From assembly GCF_958979055.1 (NCBI RefSeq), contig NC_084886.1, forward strand, positions 870,501 through 934,500: a stretch of DNA of 64,000 nucleotides, read 5' to 3'. The stretch is from Alnus glutinosa. Taxonomy: Eukaryota > Streptophyta > Magnoliopsida > Fagales > Betulaceae. The notes under the pieces are model-generated. The model did no database searches. It was not told where the DNA came from and saw nothing but the letters and a program-made list of their open reading frames with translations. Of the stretch, positions 25,571 through 39,100 are shown one piece after another; the stretch's first letter is position 1; each line of letters opens with the position of its first letter. A program made the translations under genes and the position numbers.

Positions 25571-27669
25571 ATCTACTGTCATAGACATTTCGAGCACATG
25601 GTTTTCGGTTCTGAGCATGTATGCAATTTTTATTTTTTATTTGTTTGTATATCTATATCTATATGTTTATTTTATTTTTATTATTACAAGAAACACATGT
25701 TTAATTTGATTGAGAATGATGTGACACATTAACAGATTATATCAGAATTTCGAACGGCAACTCAACATAGGAGTTATTGTTCACTTATACTTATCCCCAC
25801 AAAAAATTTACTTAAAGAGATTATTGAAAATCTGCGTAACACTGATTTTGTATGTTTTTTTTTTCTTAAATTAATTCTTAGATGAAAAACAAAAGATTAA
25901 ATTTTAACTTTCTTTTTTAATTTGGAACTAAAAATAATAAATTGGGGCTTATCAGGACGAATGCAGCAAGCCATCCTCCTGGCATCTAACCGCCACTTGG
26001 GACACGAAATCCACCGAAAGAAATGTTGAAAACTCCCTCCTACTCAACTTATAAAATCTGATTAATGTTGACATTCACGAAATCTGAATAAATAAATTTA
26101 GTACTTCTCGAGTTTGTATCTATCTATCGTCATAAAAAAACTCCCAGTTTTAATTCAAGGAAACTCCTTAATTGTGCCATTTCTTAAGCAAGACTGCGCT
26201 TTTACACGCAACTCTCACTCACATCACGTTCTCGATCACTTATGGGTCTGCTAAAAAATTGTCCACGTACAGGCTCATCAAACAATTTTATTTTTTTTTT
26301 TGGTTTTTTTGGCATAACATGTGGTTTAAGCAGCTTGAATATTTGAGTTTTTGACACGCTAATACCATTGTGGATGCTGGAGTATTTACTTCAGAAAGTA
26401 GCCATATTTGTAAACGGCCGCATAATTAAGCACTACTATTATTCAAAAAGGACTAAATCACTTAACAAAAATTTAGTCTCATCTTCTCAACGTGGGATCG
26501 ACTCGGGTGTTACAGAACTATATATATACCCCCACAAGGCTAGCTAGGCCACAACAATAATGCAGGTTGTTGCTGTCCCATGCATATATATATATATATA
26601 TACCCATGTTGTTCTGTTCATGAGCTCAGCATCCAAATCCTTCATTGCGTGGGGTATCTCTGCGGGAGGCCAGCAGCATCGAACAGCCCGAACATAGCCA
26701 TTCATTTCACCTGTCCAGCCAAATTATGTACTGTGACTAGTTTGTATTGGTTTATAAAATTGCTGGGCATGAGTTCCGGGTATTTTCCTAACCCACTTGA
26801 AGTTCTGAATGTTGAGTTGATAATCCTGATTAATTTGGGAATTGGGAGGTACTAGTTGTTGATACTGATATATAGGTTTGAGCCTTTGAGGTGTACGTAC
26901 GTATAAATTGGATTGACAGGCATATCGGAATGGTTGGTGTAGAGGGGAGTCTTAAAAGGCTTCGATTACAAACAGGGCCCGCCACATAAATATTTTCATC
27001 AGGTGTATTCATGTTTGATCAGACCGCATGTTAAAGAAAATGAACGTGTCCTTGTTGCAGAGATACTAAGCAACATTTTTTAACTTAATTTTGTCCAAAC
27101 AAAAAAAAAAATAGCATTTAAAAAGTGGTTGGTTTGGGAACGGGTCAACATAATCGATTGAATAATTCATTCCCCTGAATGTAAGGTACTTGTTTAGAAA
27201 ATGTCAAAATTGCCCGTCCATGATAATGATAGGGTTTCTTTTATGTGATATGTGATTGACCTAATCAGGTGAGCCTACTAAAGTTGAGCAGCTGTGAGTG
27301 TGTGGTCTACCATGACGGGCTGCCCTCGCCCCACGTGATTGACAAAATGTAGCCCAAGTCAGCAATCCACAACTCAATTCAATTTCAGCCCCTTCTCTCT
27401 CTCTCTCTCTCTCCTTCTGTGAATCTGTCTGTCTCTCTTCTCTGTTCTGTCATGAAAATGAAATTTATATAGAAAAGGAGGTGACGTGAAGAACTCCAAC
27501 AGCCTTCCGCCTTGGTGATTCTGAACCACTGTCACAAGAAACTCCTATCTGGTCGGCAATATTTTTCCTTATCTTGTACATAATTTTAATTCAAGTTCCC
27601 TGTTTTGGCAATAATAATTAATAAATAACTTAACAAGCCTCAATAATGGAAAACCAAACTGACATGTTT

Positions 27670-27718
<49 letters not shown>

Positions 27719-29017
27719 TGCCGTCCGGCCTTCGTCTGCTCAGTGTCCACTTGGCACTCCCAATTGCAAGTATATATGGTGTTTATGGCCTGCCTTTTTT
27801 AACCTAGTTATCACATGATATCATCTTTGTTTGAGGGCGGGGACAACCTAACTTCCAGGTCTTCTTCTGCCGTATTTTACAAGCTTGAATTAACAAATCC
27901 GTTTATTTTTTTTTAAAAAAAATAATAATTTGGAAATACATCAATGGTTTAATAATTATCAAATGATTATCACCATTTAGATAAGCAGAATGCTCTGATT
28001 AAATTATATATTGATGATTGGGATTGGGGGGAGTCAACTACTACAGCCGGGTCATGGCCCATGCATGTATTACACGTTCATGACAATATATGTACACTAG
28101 TTTCCTTTTTCTATTTAGATATGTTAGAAGTTTTGACAAGTAAGATATGTTAGAAGTTAGCAAAAAGAATATGATAAATGATCTTGCAGATGGATCTCAT
28201 ATTGCTAAGAAAAAAAAAATTTTGATTGATGATCTCTAACCTACCCTTTCCCTTTGTGTACTTTTGTTAATGTTAATGTGTTTTGACGAGTCATTTTTTA
28301 GTTGATCGTTGGGAAGCCTACCTTATTTTTCGTTGTAGGTGAAAGTGTTTTGTACTTTTATTGCTTGTTAATGTTTTTGTAAGTCTGATTTGAAATTTAC
28401 TTTTCTTTATCTTCTTCTCCCCCTCTTCTGCTTTTTCGCGCGAAATATTTGGGGAAAAAGGAAAGAAGGAAAAGAAAGTTAAAGCAAGAATACATTATTA
28501 ATTTGATTAGTATTTTACACTTTATTCAGGTCAAAGCTGCAGTCTAGTTGGAAGGAGGAGAATCTCGATGCAGATGTTGGCTGTATAGCCATTGTCCAGC
28601 AAATTCAATGGGGGAATATCAGAGGAGAAATGGGTCTACTTTTCCTCAATAACAAGAATCTCAAAAATCACCTACTTGGGTCTTGGGTAGTATTATCGTT
28701 TACGCAAACTCAGAGGAAGGGGGCAAGAAATCCCATATACTTCTATAACTTCTAAGAACCTAATGCCAATTGGATCAGTTTTCAAAGCTAGGGGACCACC
28801 ACCCCCACCCCCCCCCCCCCAATGATGCCACCCCTGCACAAGAATCAATGTAGTTCTAAAGTCTCTCTACTTTCACCTACCGGTCTTGTAGATTCAAATT
28901 TTAGTTAACCTTGTTTCCCTACAGCAGCAAAATATACCTACCCTACCCTGCATGTTCCTTGTAGTGGTATGTATGTATATATATATATATATATATACTT
29001 TGGAAAATACTTTGCAA

Positions 29018-29157
29018 GGATGTCTGTTTCTCTGAACAAGAACGGGCCATTTTTCAATGATATAGTTGGAGTGCTTGTGTGTGATATGAATTAATATTGT
29101 TGTGGATGTCTGTTTCTCTAAACAAGATTCGGCCATTTTTCCAATGACATAGAATGG
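29018..29157. repeat. Small tandem duplication, about 50-bp unit
   Basis: GGATGTCTGTTTCTCTGAAC followed by AAGAACGGGCCATTTTTCAA at 29018 recurs at 29104 with a few differences, separated by about 35 bp. It is non-coding. Confidence 0.75.
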
Positions 29158-29810
29158 GAGATTTTATGAAGATTTAAGACATTAAAGACTTTGGAGATTC
29201 GATCCGTTTGGACACACGATTAAGGAATTGGTTCTCTCAAGTGGCTTTGCCTTTTTCCCCACTTGCCTCACAAAGGGCAAAGATCAGGTTCTTATTCTTG
29301 GGCTCCCCCAAGAATTGCTTTCCTTCGACAAAGTTCATATTTGATGAAAACATAGTGGCCTTCCCCCTTTTCCCTCTCTTTCCTCTCTCTTTCCGTCTCT
29401 CTTTACACTTTCAATTTACCCTCCCCTTAAAAATCATTTGCCTTTTGATAAAGAGACACCTATGCATGGATGTGCTTTAACAACGTCAAATTCTAACGTT
29501 TTTTTAAGAAACATGTTCAAATGGAAATGGAGATTAATAATATCACTGACTGAAAATTAGGGACTACATTACATAGTACCAGATGTTATCACATCCAGTG
29601 CTGTCCATACTGCCGATGACAAGTAGATGCCGGTTTACTTCTTTCTTGATATCGCTTTGATTTTGAAGAGTTACAATCACATATAAAAGAAGAGACGCGA
29701 AACATTCATTTGCCAAAGATTGGATTTCGTAGATGGTTGTTCTGACTAGGTAATTGAGATGCCAAAACACTGGTACAAAGGAAGAACCCACTAAGAAGAT
29801 TATAAACTTG

Positions 29811-31046
29811 TTATGGTTTTCTTCTGAAATAAGGAAAACTATTGCAACTACTGCTCTCTTCGTGATCATCTGACTGATCATGAGAAGAGACCTCTGTGAC
29901 TCCACTCGACCCTGAAGAGGAGGAAGCAGGGGCAAGGTTCAAATCAGTCCCATCCTTTCTCATGAAGTCATAGAAAACAGGCTTAGTAGTCTTGAGTTTC
30001 CGGACAGCGTTATCGTTGCCAATTTGAACATTGTCCTCCTCGTTTTTAGCACTTCTTTTCTTCAAGAATATGCGGCAGAGAACCCAATTGTCCATTGGAA
30101 CCACAGGGCTCTGCGGATGGCGGAAACAAAGGATTAATTAACAAATCTAGCATAATTAATTAAAAGGACCAATGCTGGTAGTTTATTTTTAGAAATTTAG
30201 TTGAAATTTGAATATGGATTTGGTGTTCTGTCTTGTGTATACAAACCTTAGCCTATTCAATTAATCAAGAAAAAGTTAACAAATGTATAACAGAAATAAA
30301 ATAGTAGTGAAAACTCACTTCAGTCGAAGTCTTCCCTTGTGGGGCATTGGCTGCCTTGGTGGTTTCAGCACTAACAAAGCGATATTCGTGCATGATCCAA
30401 TCAGTCCTAGACCCGTGTGGGGGCTTCCCTCTATAAAAAACCAGAGTTTTCTTCATCCCCACAACTTGGTTGCCCCTAGAAGTCACAATTTGCTTGTCAA
30501 TTCCAGTGGCCTTCCAGTAACCGGAACCTGTTGCTCTGTTGGATCGGTTTCCATTGGGATACTTGGATTCCCTAGTGCTGAAGAAATACCTCTCTTGCTC
30601 CAAATCACCTGAACCCCAAGAAACCTCATGTATCAGAAAAACACAGAAATTCTCCAAAAAGAAGTCAACTTGAGCTCAAGGGCCTGTTTCATTTAATATA
30701 TGGGGGGCATACTTTTTCCCAAAATTGTTTCTAAGAAACCAATTTTATAGCCACATGGCATTGTAGTTTGGTTATATGTGAGACCCAACCTCAAAATGAT
30801 ATGCAATTCATGAAATTTTAGTCAAAATTGAGTTCCAAAGGTTTCAGATATGTATGTTAACCAACCTGGCAAATCCCAAGGATCAAACTTGCAAACATCA
30901 ACTTCAGGGATGATGGAGGCAGGCAAGGGGTAGGAAAACACCTTGCGCTTCAAGTACTGAACGACAAGCTCTTCATCCGTGGGATGGAAACGAAAGCCAG
31001 GAGGCAACCTTAGCACACCATTCTTAACAAAGTTAAGCTTCTCCAT
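29811..31046 (-). CDS. NAC083: NAC transcription factor, NAC083/VNI2-like (3 exons)
   Basis: Exons on the minus strand are 30866-31046, 30319-30608 and 29811-30110, all GT-AG, 771 nt, 256 aa. The NAM domain is complete: subdomain [20 protein letters not shown] (14-32), B around DPWDLPG (55-61), C with [20 protein letters not shown] (77-96), D with [17 protein letters not shown] (122-138), and E with [11 protein letters not shown] (165-175). The tail includes DFMRKDG, an EAR-like DLNLAP and a C-terminal SSCNSF, all as in Arabidopsis NAC083/VNI2. That protein represses VND7 in xylem vessel differentiation and acts in ABA- and salt-linked leaf ageing; transfer of the role is inference. The ATG at 31044-31046 opens the conserved [17 protein letters not shown]. 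Two small upstream frames lie in the leader. Confidence 0.96.
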
Positions 31047-31148
31047 CTCAGAAAACACGCCCTTCAAAACCAACAACTCACCGTTGAAAACAAGCCTTTT
31101 AATTAAGCCTTTTTTGTCCCGGGATATATATAACTCGACCCAGCTGAG

Positions 31149-31172
31149 CTACACCCAACTCAAGCAAGTCAT
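31149..31172 (-). promoter_or_regulatory. Upstream ORF (7 codons) in the NAC083 leader
   Basis: On the minus strand ATG at 31170-31172 opens a 7-codon frame (MTCLSWV) closed by TAG at 31149-31151, about 100 nt before the main start. A minimal ATG-CTT-TAA lies at 31192-31200. Both would be in the leader if transcription begins near 31305. They could damp translation; this is inference. Confidence 0.4.
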
Positions 31173-31330
31173 GCAGACTTCTTATAGCCCCTTAAAGCAT
31201 GAGGAATAACAAGAAAGGTAATCAACAAGAACAAGAAGGAACAAGAACAAGAAAGAAAAGGGAGATTATAGGCATAAAGAAAGGAAAAGTTGGACAGGAA
31301 AGAGTGGGTGTTTGAGAGGAGAGAGTTGGT

Positions 31331-31343
31331 GTTTATTTTATAG
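31331..31343 (-). promoter_or_regulatory. Candidate TATA box of NAC083
   Basis: The minus strand reads CTATAAAATAAAC, followed by a CT-rich stretch (CTCTCTCCTCTC), the usual start of a plant leader. It implies a leader of about 260 nt. Confidence 0.5.
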
Positions 31344-32442
31344 TAATGGGTGTTATGAGAAAGATAAGAGAGGAAAGGAATACGACGACCCATTTGGCGT
31401 AAAACAGACTCAAACTCCTTTCCCCCTTGACGCTATATTTTAACAATCGTCTAAGAGTTCTATTTGGGATTCCACGAAATGGTTCAAGGTTTTTTTTTTT
31501 TTTTTTTTAATTGAAACGAGACCGAATGCATCTAAAAAATAAGCCTAGTGGACTTCGACCTTTGTGTGTGGGAATAACCAAAGCTGTTGAAGCTCCCTTG
31601 AACGTTTTCTAACCTAGTAAAAATAAAATTGAAATTCTACGAAGGAGTTATAAAACGCAACCATCTTCCTAGGTTCAATAATCAAATCGTATTTATAAAT
31701 AAATATAAGATTATATAAATTAATTTTAATTAAATTTATTAAATCAAATTGTGTTAAAACATTAATACAAAATATTATAAATTATTCATCATTTGTCTCG
31801 TTTAATTAAATAGATTAAATTCGTTAATCCCGCTGACAGATCGTCTAAGAAAAAGTTAGATGTGGGTTCAGATTAATGGGGTGGAAGGAATTTATGGACG
31901 GTGGTGGGGGTAATTTGGTCTTTGGGAAAAGAGGATGGTATTATGGTCATTTTAGCGTTACCCCCACAAATGGGTTGCGAGGGTGGTAGGGAGGGCCTGG
32001 TAATAGTGAAGTCAGCTTGTGTCATGCTGACAGCTGGAGCTCAGAAGTGCTTTGAATGACATTTTTTTGGAAAGTACAAATTTCCCCTTGGTTCCCTCTC
32101 AAGTCTCAACCTGGCCTTGGCCCATGGTGGGTGGTGCTCATGTGAGGGGCTTCCATGGTTAAAGTCGAAAAGTACGTGCCATAATTGCCTGCAGTTCAAA
32201 TTGTACCAATTCCTGCAAGTACTGAGTACTCAAGTACTAGTCTAGAGGCTTATTAAGTCGCTTAGAGCTGTTCATAATTAATTACCTCCAAATTATAGGT
32301 CGTTACCAATTTATACACGTTTTTTGCTTTGGTAAAAAGGTAATTTGAACACCGCCAAGACACAATTTACTCCATCAGATCTCAGCAGTACTGAACGCAG
32401 ACAAATTGGACTTGGGTCTCATTTCTTTTTCTTAACAACTTG

Positions 32443-32446
<4 letters not shown>

Positions 32447-32474
<28 letters not shown>
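32447..32474. repeat. (GA)n microsatellite
   Basis: A run of GA dinucleotides in spacer DNA. Confidence 0.9.
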
Positions 32475-35400
32475 CAGCAGAAGAAGCAATCAAGATTTGT
32501 GGTGGAAAACGATTACTTTTAATGTGTAACTTGTCATTGAGGTTAATCCAAATACAAAGAAAAAGAAAGAAAATGAGGAATTGAATGTTATGATATGTTT
32601 GGATAAATTGCAATTTTTTAAATTAAATATTATTTTTCAAATATTAAATTTTATTAAGATTTTATCTAACTTTTTTTTTAATTTTATCTCAAATTTTTTA
32701 AATCATTCAAATATAATTTTAAAAATCAAATTCTTTCAATATTAGTAATTTTTCAAAAAATTGTACACTCAAACATTAGAATCTGGTTATAGGTTACTTT
32801 TAAAGGTTAAAGAATTTTGTATGTTATTTTAGAGTAGTTTTTGCTTTTATTTTTTTTAGTTGTTTGTTAATGTATTTGTCTTAATATTAAAAGAAAACAA
32901 AATTAGAGATAAAAAATAAGAAATTTAAATGTTATTAATGATACAACTAGTTTGAAAATATATAGTAATTTTATATTTAGATGTGTGGAAAATAAGAATC
33001 TTGTTTAATTTAAAAAAGAAAAATAAGATCAGAGAAACAAAGGAAAATGGAAAAAAAAAAAATAGAGATATATTCATAAAAATAAATAAGATATTTACAT
33101 TAAGAAATAGAGGGATAAAAGTGTAGAAATGAGTAATTTTTTTTTAAAAAAAAATGTGAATGTAGCCTATTGGGTGCACGCATGGGCAAGCCATAAGAGT
33201 GATTAATTAATAAGTTAATTATTTCGTAAAACCATGAAGAAGAAGAAGAAGAGGAGGAGGAGGAGGAGATGATCAGATGGAGGGAGAGGAGGGGGCCAGT
33301 GATACTGACAAATCCTTGAAGATTCCACAATACGAATTCCCATTGGCATCTCTTTTTGCAAAAATCAATGCCATATCTTTTATCTTTGTGGAATGAAAAA
33401 GAAATTTTTTGGTGGATTTAGAGAGGGGTACTTTTGGACAACTAAGAAAATCATTGTGGCCTCGTGGGGGGTGGGTAAAGGCAATAAAGGTCAAGGACCT
33501 ACTTGCCCCCAAAACGACGGGCACCCACGTCGGATTCAGGGTAACTGACAAAAATGCCACCTTCAAATGGTGCCCCATTTCAAGATTTCCTCATATCTTC
33601 TTTTCTCACAGTCCTGGATCAGATGGAAATTTTAGGATTAGTTGTTTAAAGAATCTACGCTTCCGAAAAGACTAATGTATCCTCTCCCACATCAACTCCA
33701 ATTTTTGCCTATTTCATAATTTATCTAATTTCTTCTTTAATTTTTTTGTAATGATAAATAAAAGTCAATCTCAAAACTCATACCAAACAATGTTGGGATT
33801 ACACAACGCGGAGCACCGTAGCAGCTCACCTTGAGTTTGCTAGATTTTATTAAATAAATAAATTAAATTATTTATTTTGGATATTTTAAATAATTAAGAA
33901 ACATATTTTTCTTATTTAAATAAATAAGCCCGAGTCACGCGATGCTAGCACATACACGAATACATGCAATAGGCTTTAGATGCTATGAGGTGCACTTTGC
34001 ACAATCTCTCGATCAATCGAGAGTACAAAAACCTAAATGCGTCAATAGATCGATCAACATATATTTTGACTATTTTAAAGTAAAATTTAAACTTCATTAT
34101 ATTTTAAGAATGACTTTGTCTAACCCTTTAGGCACCCTAGAAAAGAGACAAAATTCATTTTAAAGATGTTGTCCTTGTGATCAAGCCTTGAAGTCGTATT
34201 TTTTGTTTTCATAATTTTCCTTTTTTCCATTCATATTTTTCAACTGATTTAACTCTCATTCCTTCCATTAAGGGTGAGGAATTGGTCGGGACATTCACTA
34301 TGGTTGGACTAAACTTTCTAAACTGATTAATCTCTATTATTTTGGACTCTTAATTAATTTCATTTAGCTTATGTGACAAAATTTAAACCACAAGTTGAAG
34401 GGAATTCGACCGCAGGTAAGCCGCTCCCTTACATAAAATAACAAAAATATACTCAATTAATATTAACAAAAGTTATAAACACAGTTAATGATAAGAGTTA
34501 TCAATTCTTTCCAATCTAGCTAGTCCAATCCAGTTTACTTCGTTTAATTCAATCCTAAACGTTAAACACGTCTTTGCTAGGTTTTACTTCTATAAATACT
34601 TTATTCTAGTTTTGTCGAGGGTCACATTTTCTCTGGCTTCTCCCGTAGCCTTTTAATTTTTAATATGTTACAACTTAAAGCACTAGCAGTAACTTTTTTT
34701 TTTTTTTTTAATTTTTATTTCCTTTCTTACATCCTATAGTAAATCTTATAAGGATTTACTCGAAAATTTTAATCTTGATAAAGACAGATGTGCCGGTAAT
34801 TGACTTGGCACCATAATTGTCAACCTAATTAAAGTTCTTAGGCCAACGTTTTTGCGGCAGGGATGAATTAAAGGACAATTGACACGTTAATAGAGTGTGT
34901 GCATAATTTTTCGTGTCGAATAAGAAAGGGATTAAGTGTATAAATTATTTGGTGAAAGATATATATATATATATATATACTGGTCCCAATTTGCATTGTG
35001 TTTTGTTGGAAAGTAGAGAAGGTATAGGAAAACTCGAGTAAGTTGCAATTATTACAATTTAAATTTCCAATAAACCTCTATCGATCAGTCAAAAGTAAGG
35101 AAAACTCGAGTAAGTTGCTCACGAACACGTAAAAAAAAGTGATATTTTAATGCAAAAAGGGGAAAAAAAAATCCCACAAAATAGTCACATTTTTATAAAT
35201 GTTTACGTTGTTTTCATCTATTAAAATATTTACATATAAAGTAGCCATTTTTTGTAATTTTTTTTTTTGTTTATATTAAAATCACACTGACGTTTTTTTT
35301 CTTTTTTTTGGTGCTGTATTTGATCAGCTTAATTTCATGATTTGCTAACTCCAAGATTGCTATGCAAATCTTTGTTTATTATAATATATCATTTTCACAA

Positions 35401-35637
35401 ACATTAGAAGAATCTACACTAAATCTAACCAATAAACTCACAATGAGTGTAACTAGCTTGAACAATGAACATATATAACCAAATATTCTTTTTACATGGG
35501 GCAATAAAATGCATGCACATTGTATTTTTTTCAAAACTTATTCATCGGTTGGTTTCCTTAAGAAAAAATTATTATTATTATTCAATTATTGACCAACGGG
35601 CTACGTGCTTTAATTCATCGAAAATTGACACTTCATT

Positions 35638-36123
35638 TTACAAACATTCTCTTGATGGGCGAGGATGTACAATAGTGTATGCATGTGAAAGTCTTCCATG
35701 AACTCTAAATTGTGACCTTTTAGAGGTCTCGATGGTCAAGACATTCAAATATTCAATTCGAGTCAGACCACCTAAATCCCTATTTAAATTTGTTTTTAAT
35801 TGTTCTTCATGGTTTGAGAAAAGATTTTGTAATATTTTCAATGTTAATCTCTCAATTACCCAATCACTACTATGTATTGATGAGAAGTTGTAGAAGCATC
35901 TTGTTGCTTCGAGCTTATTCACAGTACGTAGCTTTTCGTTGTGCTTGAATTCCATATATAATTGATTTAATAATTGCTTGAACAAACATTTATAATTTAA
36001 ATATAATAGAAATTTGTATTGATTTAAGACTAATTTATCTACAATCCTAGGTAACCCAACACTGAATGCGACATAAACTAATAAAAAAATTAAGGAGGAG
36101 GCCGTGTCAAAAACAGGTCTCAT
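35638..36123 (-). other. Unassigned 161-codon open frame
   Basis: An ATG-started minus-strand frame encodes a protein with a hydrophobic N-terminus (LIFLLVYVAFSVGLP, about residues 11-25) and a K/L/N-rich remainder. I recognise no domain. The composition follows the AT-rich surroundings and no splice or promoter context supports it. It may be a chance frame or debris of an old gene. Length is the main reason to list it. Confidence 0.2.
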
Positions 36124-39100
36124 TTCAGAGAAGAAATCTCAAATCTAAAAGGAAATATACAAAGTAAAGTTGTTCATTTCAAAAACTTCAATGTCATGAC
36201 TCAAAGTTTACGTTTCTGAAAAAGAATTAACATCAAAGCCACTTGTCAATCCACGTATTACTGTGACCAAATTAATTTAAGGTTGCTTTCGAGAGTATCG
36301 CTTGGATTGGTTGGTGAAATAAAGTCCCTGTAGATTTCAGAACAACTCAAGCCTACATGAAGAAACATCATCAATAATTTAAACACTCATTATAGGAAGT
36401 TCAGTACGATTCTCTTTATAGTCTACGATACTTACAAACTAATATGTTTAAAGGTTACGTTGGTTTACCACTAATTTAATTGTAATGATAGATCTTGTAC
36501 AAATTTTTTAATTTTTCCCACCGCCTTTAATAGTTATTCAAAATGGATCTAGTTTTAATTATTTCAAACTGGGTTAGAAAAAATTCTTCAAATTCAGCCT
36601 ATTAAATTGATATTTGTCTTGAATCACATGATTCATGTAAGAATGACGTACTTTTTATTAATCATTATTAAAAATGACCGAGAGTTAAGAGCTCAATTAA
36701 TCCTATTGAAATTGCATGTGATAATCACATTTTTAACTCATAATATAAGCTCAAAATATGATCGAGGGTATTTTAGTCATTGAGCCTTATGGGGGGATGA
36801 TATATGAGAAATCAATTTATAAAATAAAAAGATATTTGAGTTATTGGATCCCATGTCATAGATGCACTCATGCACTCAAAATTAATAAATGCAAAAGATA
36901 TTTATTGCAACATAACAAAACAAAATAATAATAATAAAATAAAAAAGAAAGAAAGAAGAATAATAGTATTAAGAAGCCAATGTCATGATTGGAGTAGTGG
37001 TGAAATAGGAGGGTTGGTTGTGGAATTGTATAAAGATAGAAGTGGGGGAGTAACGTGGGACGGTTGAGATTTAGTTAGACTGGAGCCTCAAACATTGACA
37101 ATTGAAGATGCCTGATTCCGTAGGGAGAAGGGGAACCCCTGGTTTCCACAAATATTTTATAGAATTCTGATGACTCAACAGAAAAAGAGAAAATAAAAAA
37201 AATAAAAATAAAAATAAAAATATTATATATATATATATTGAAGGATGAGATTCCCACAAGCAATTGCTATTAACCCACTTGCACCAAAAAATAAAAAAAT
37301 AAATAAAAAAGAAAAAACAAGGGTTTGGGCTTTCGTAAGCCGAATTGCGGCTATGATTTATTTTTGTTGTCTTTCCTTTCTCTTTCTCTCTTTTTCTTTT
37401 GTTGGGGGTCAAAGGAGTTTGCGTGTGGGTGTTGAAGAGGGTTTTAAGGAGCGAGAGAGAAACGTCAAAGGCTGCAATTATTGTGTTTTGAGTAAAATAT
37501 GTTGTTTAGTTGAAAATGTCTTTGTGCTTGTTATGATCTAGAATGCCTTTTGTTCCCCTTTTAATTTGGTTTGGTTTTTTGGGCTGCTTTGGGTTTCTCT
37601 TTTCTTTTTTTTCTCTTGTTGTTCGTTTTCCTTCTGGGATTGCCCTCCTTTGAAGCATCTAAAACACCCTTGAGATTGGATTACATGTAGACCACCTAAC
37701 ATGTTCACATTTAAAGGTTATACTTGGAAGGAAAAGAAAAACCTTGCAGGTCAATATTTTACGGTAGAATTTTTTTTTTCTTTTCTTTGGCAAGGGAGAA
37801 AGAGAGAATATTGACTTTTCTCAAGAAATAATTTGAAAGACACCCATTTGTTTCTCCTTCAAATATATATATTATAATGATTCAAAATTCCGGTTGTCTT
37901 CATGGGTATCCAATATAATTATGGGAACCAAGAACATTATTAGCCAATTTTTCTTTTTCTTTTCTTTTACTTAATTATAAGCTGAAAAGAGGGGATCTTG
38001 ATTCTTGATGTTGAAGAGGAAATAGTGCTCGGTACTTTATGTCAATCATATATGCATCATGCCCTATTTCTTAATCATCCCTTTCCATGTTTAAAGACGA
38101 AAGTGGTCTCCTCACCACTAGTCACTTTTTCAGGTTTTATTTTTGTTTTGGTGGAAGACTTGATCTTTATCTCCTTTTTTTTTATTTATTTTTTTTAACA
38201 AAAAAAAAATCCCAGAACACGTTTGTAGACAAGGTACTAGAAGATCAAACTCCAAGACTTTGATTTCCCGTTGTCCTTTGAGAAATAGATAAATATAAAA
38301 ATGTCATGCTATATATATATAACAAAAAAAAAATAACAGCAGAAGCAACTGTTTATAATTTATGCCATAGATTTCAAAGTTGACCCAGTTGGTCTAAAAT
38401 GATGCATGTGAATTCCACAGGGGGATGATTGCTTAATGTATCGAGAAACTTAGAGCCCATTTCTTCAATTTGAAGCTACAATTTTGTCAACTCGTCTGGG
38501 GCATGTCATAAGATTTGTAAGAGGATATATGTAAGCATCAAATACAAAAAAGAAAGTGATGAAGCGATAGCTGCCTTTCTTCACATATAGGCAACCAAAA
38601 AAGTTGTATGACTTTATAAACATAATCGTGACCCGACTTGGATTTTACAACGCATGAATAGTCGTCCTATTTGCTCTGTTGCCCAATTCTACTTGGCTAC
38701 GTAAGCTCGAACAGACCCGTGATAGCAAGCTTCCAATACCCAATTGGCTACCTGTCGGGTACGCCCCAGCAACTTGCAAGCAAAAATACATTTCTTGGAA
38801 ATTGTGCACATTTTAGCTAATGGTTATGCATATAAAATTAAAAGTTATATTTCTTCGGTACGGGTAAATTTAATGTAAAATTAACGTGTTAGGACCGAAG
38901 AGTTTATTCGTTCCATTAAATGTGTAGGGTTAGGCCTGGAGTCAGCTTTTCGACTTTGAGGGGGTCAAATTGAAGAAAAAAAAATTTAAGAGGGGCCAAA
39001 ACTGAAAAAATAAAAAAAATTAAGAATAAAATTTAACTTATTTTTTTCTTTTTAGATTTATTTTTGGGAAAAGCTTGGAGCTTAGGGAGCCATGGACCCC

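Larger units (their letters stand above)
13347..29810. other. Long gene-poor spacer
   Basis: About 16 kb without an intact gene. It holds an unassigned GC-richer block (14220-14470), two related hairpin repeats (15228-15470 and about 15780-15950), one copy of a 330-bp interspersed repeat (16484-16853), two LTR-like fossils (about 19240-19700 and 24545-24995), an unclassified repeat (22970-23380), a calmodulin-like pseudogene (25240-25570), a long (TA)n tract (25116-25202) and a small tandem duplication (29018-29157). CT-rich and GA-rich stretches at 20530-20760 and 27395-27450 look like promoter or leader DNA, but no gene follows them. Confidence 0.55.

Noticed and set aside
31047-31076. N-terminal extension of NAC083 from a TTG
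   Set aside because: The extension lacks an ATG and the conserved family start [10 protein letters not shown] begins at the ATG at 31044-31046.
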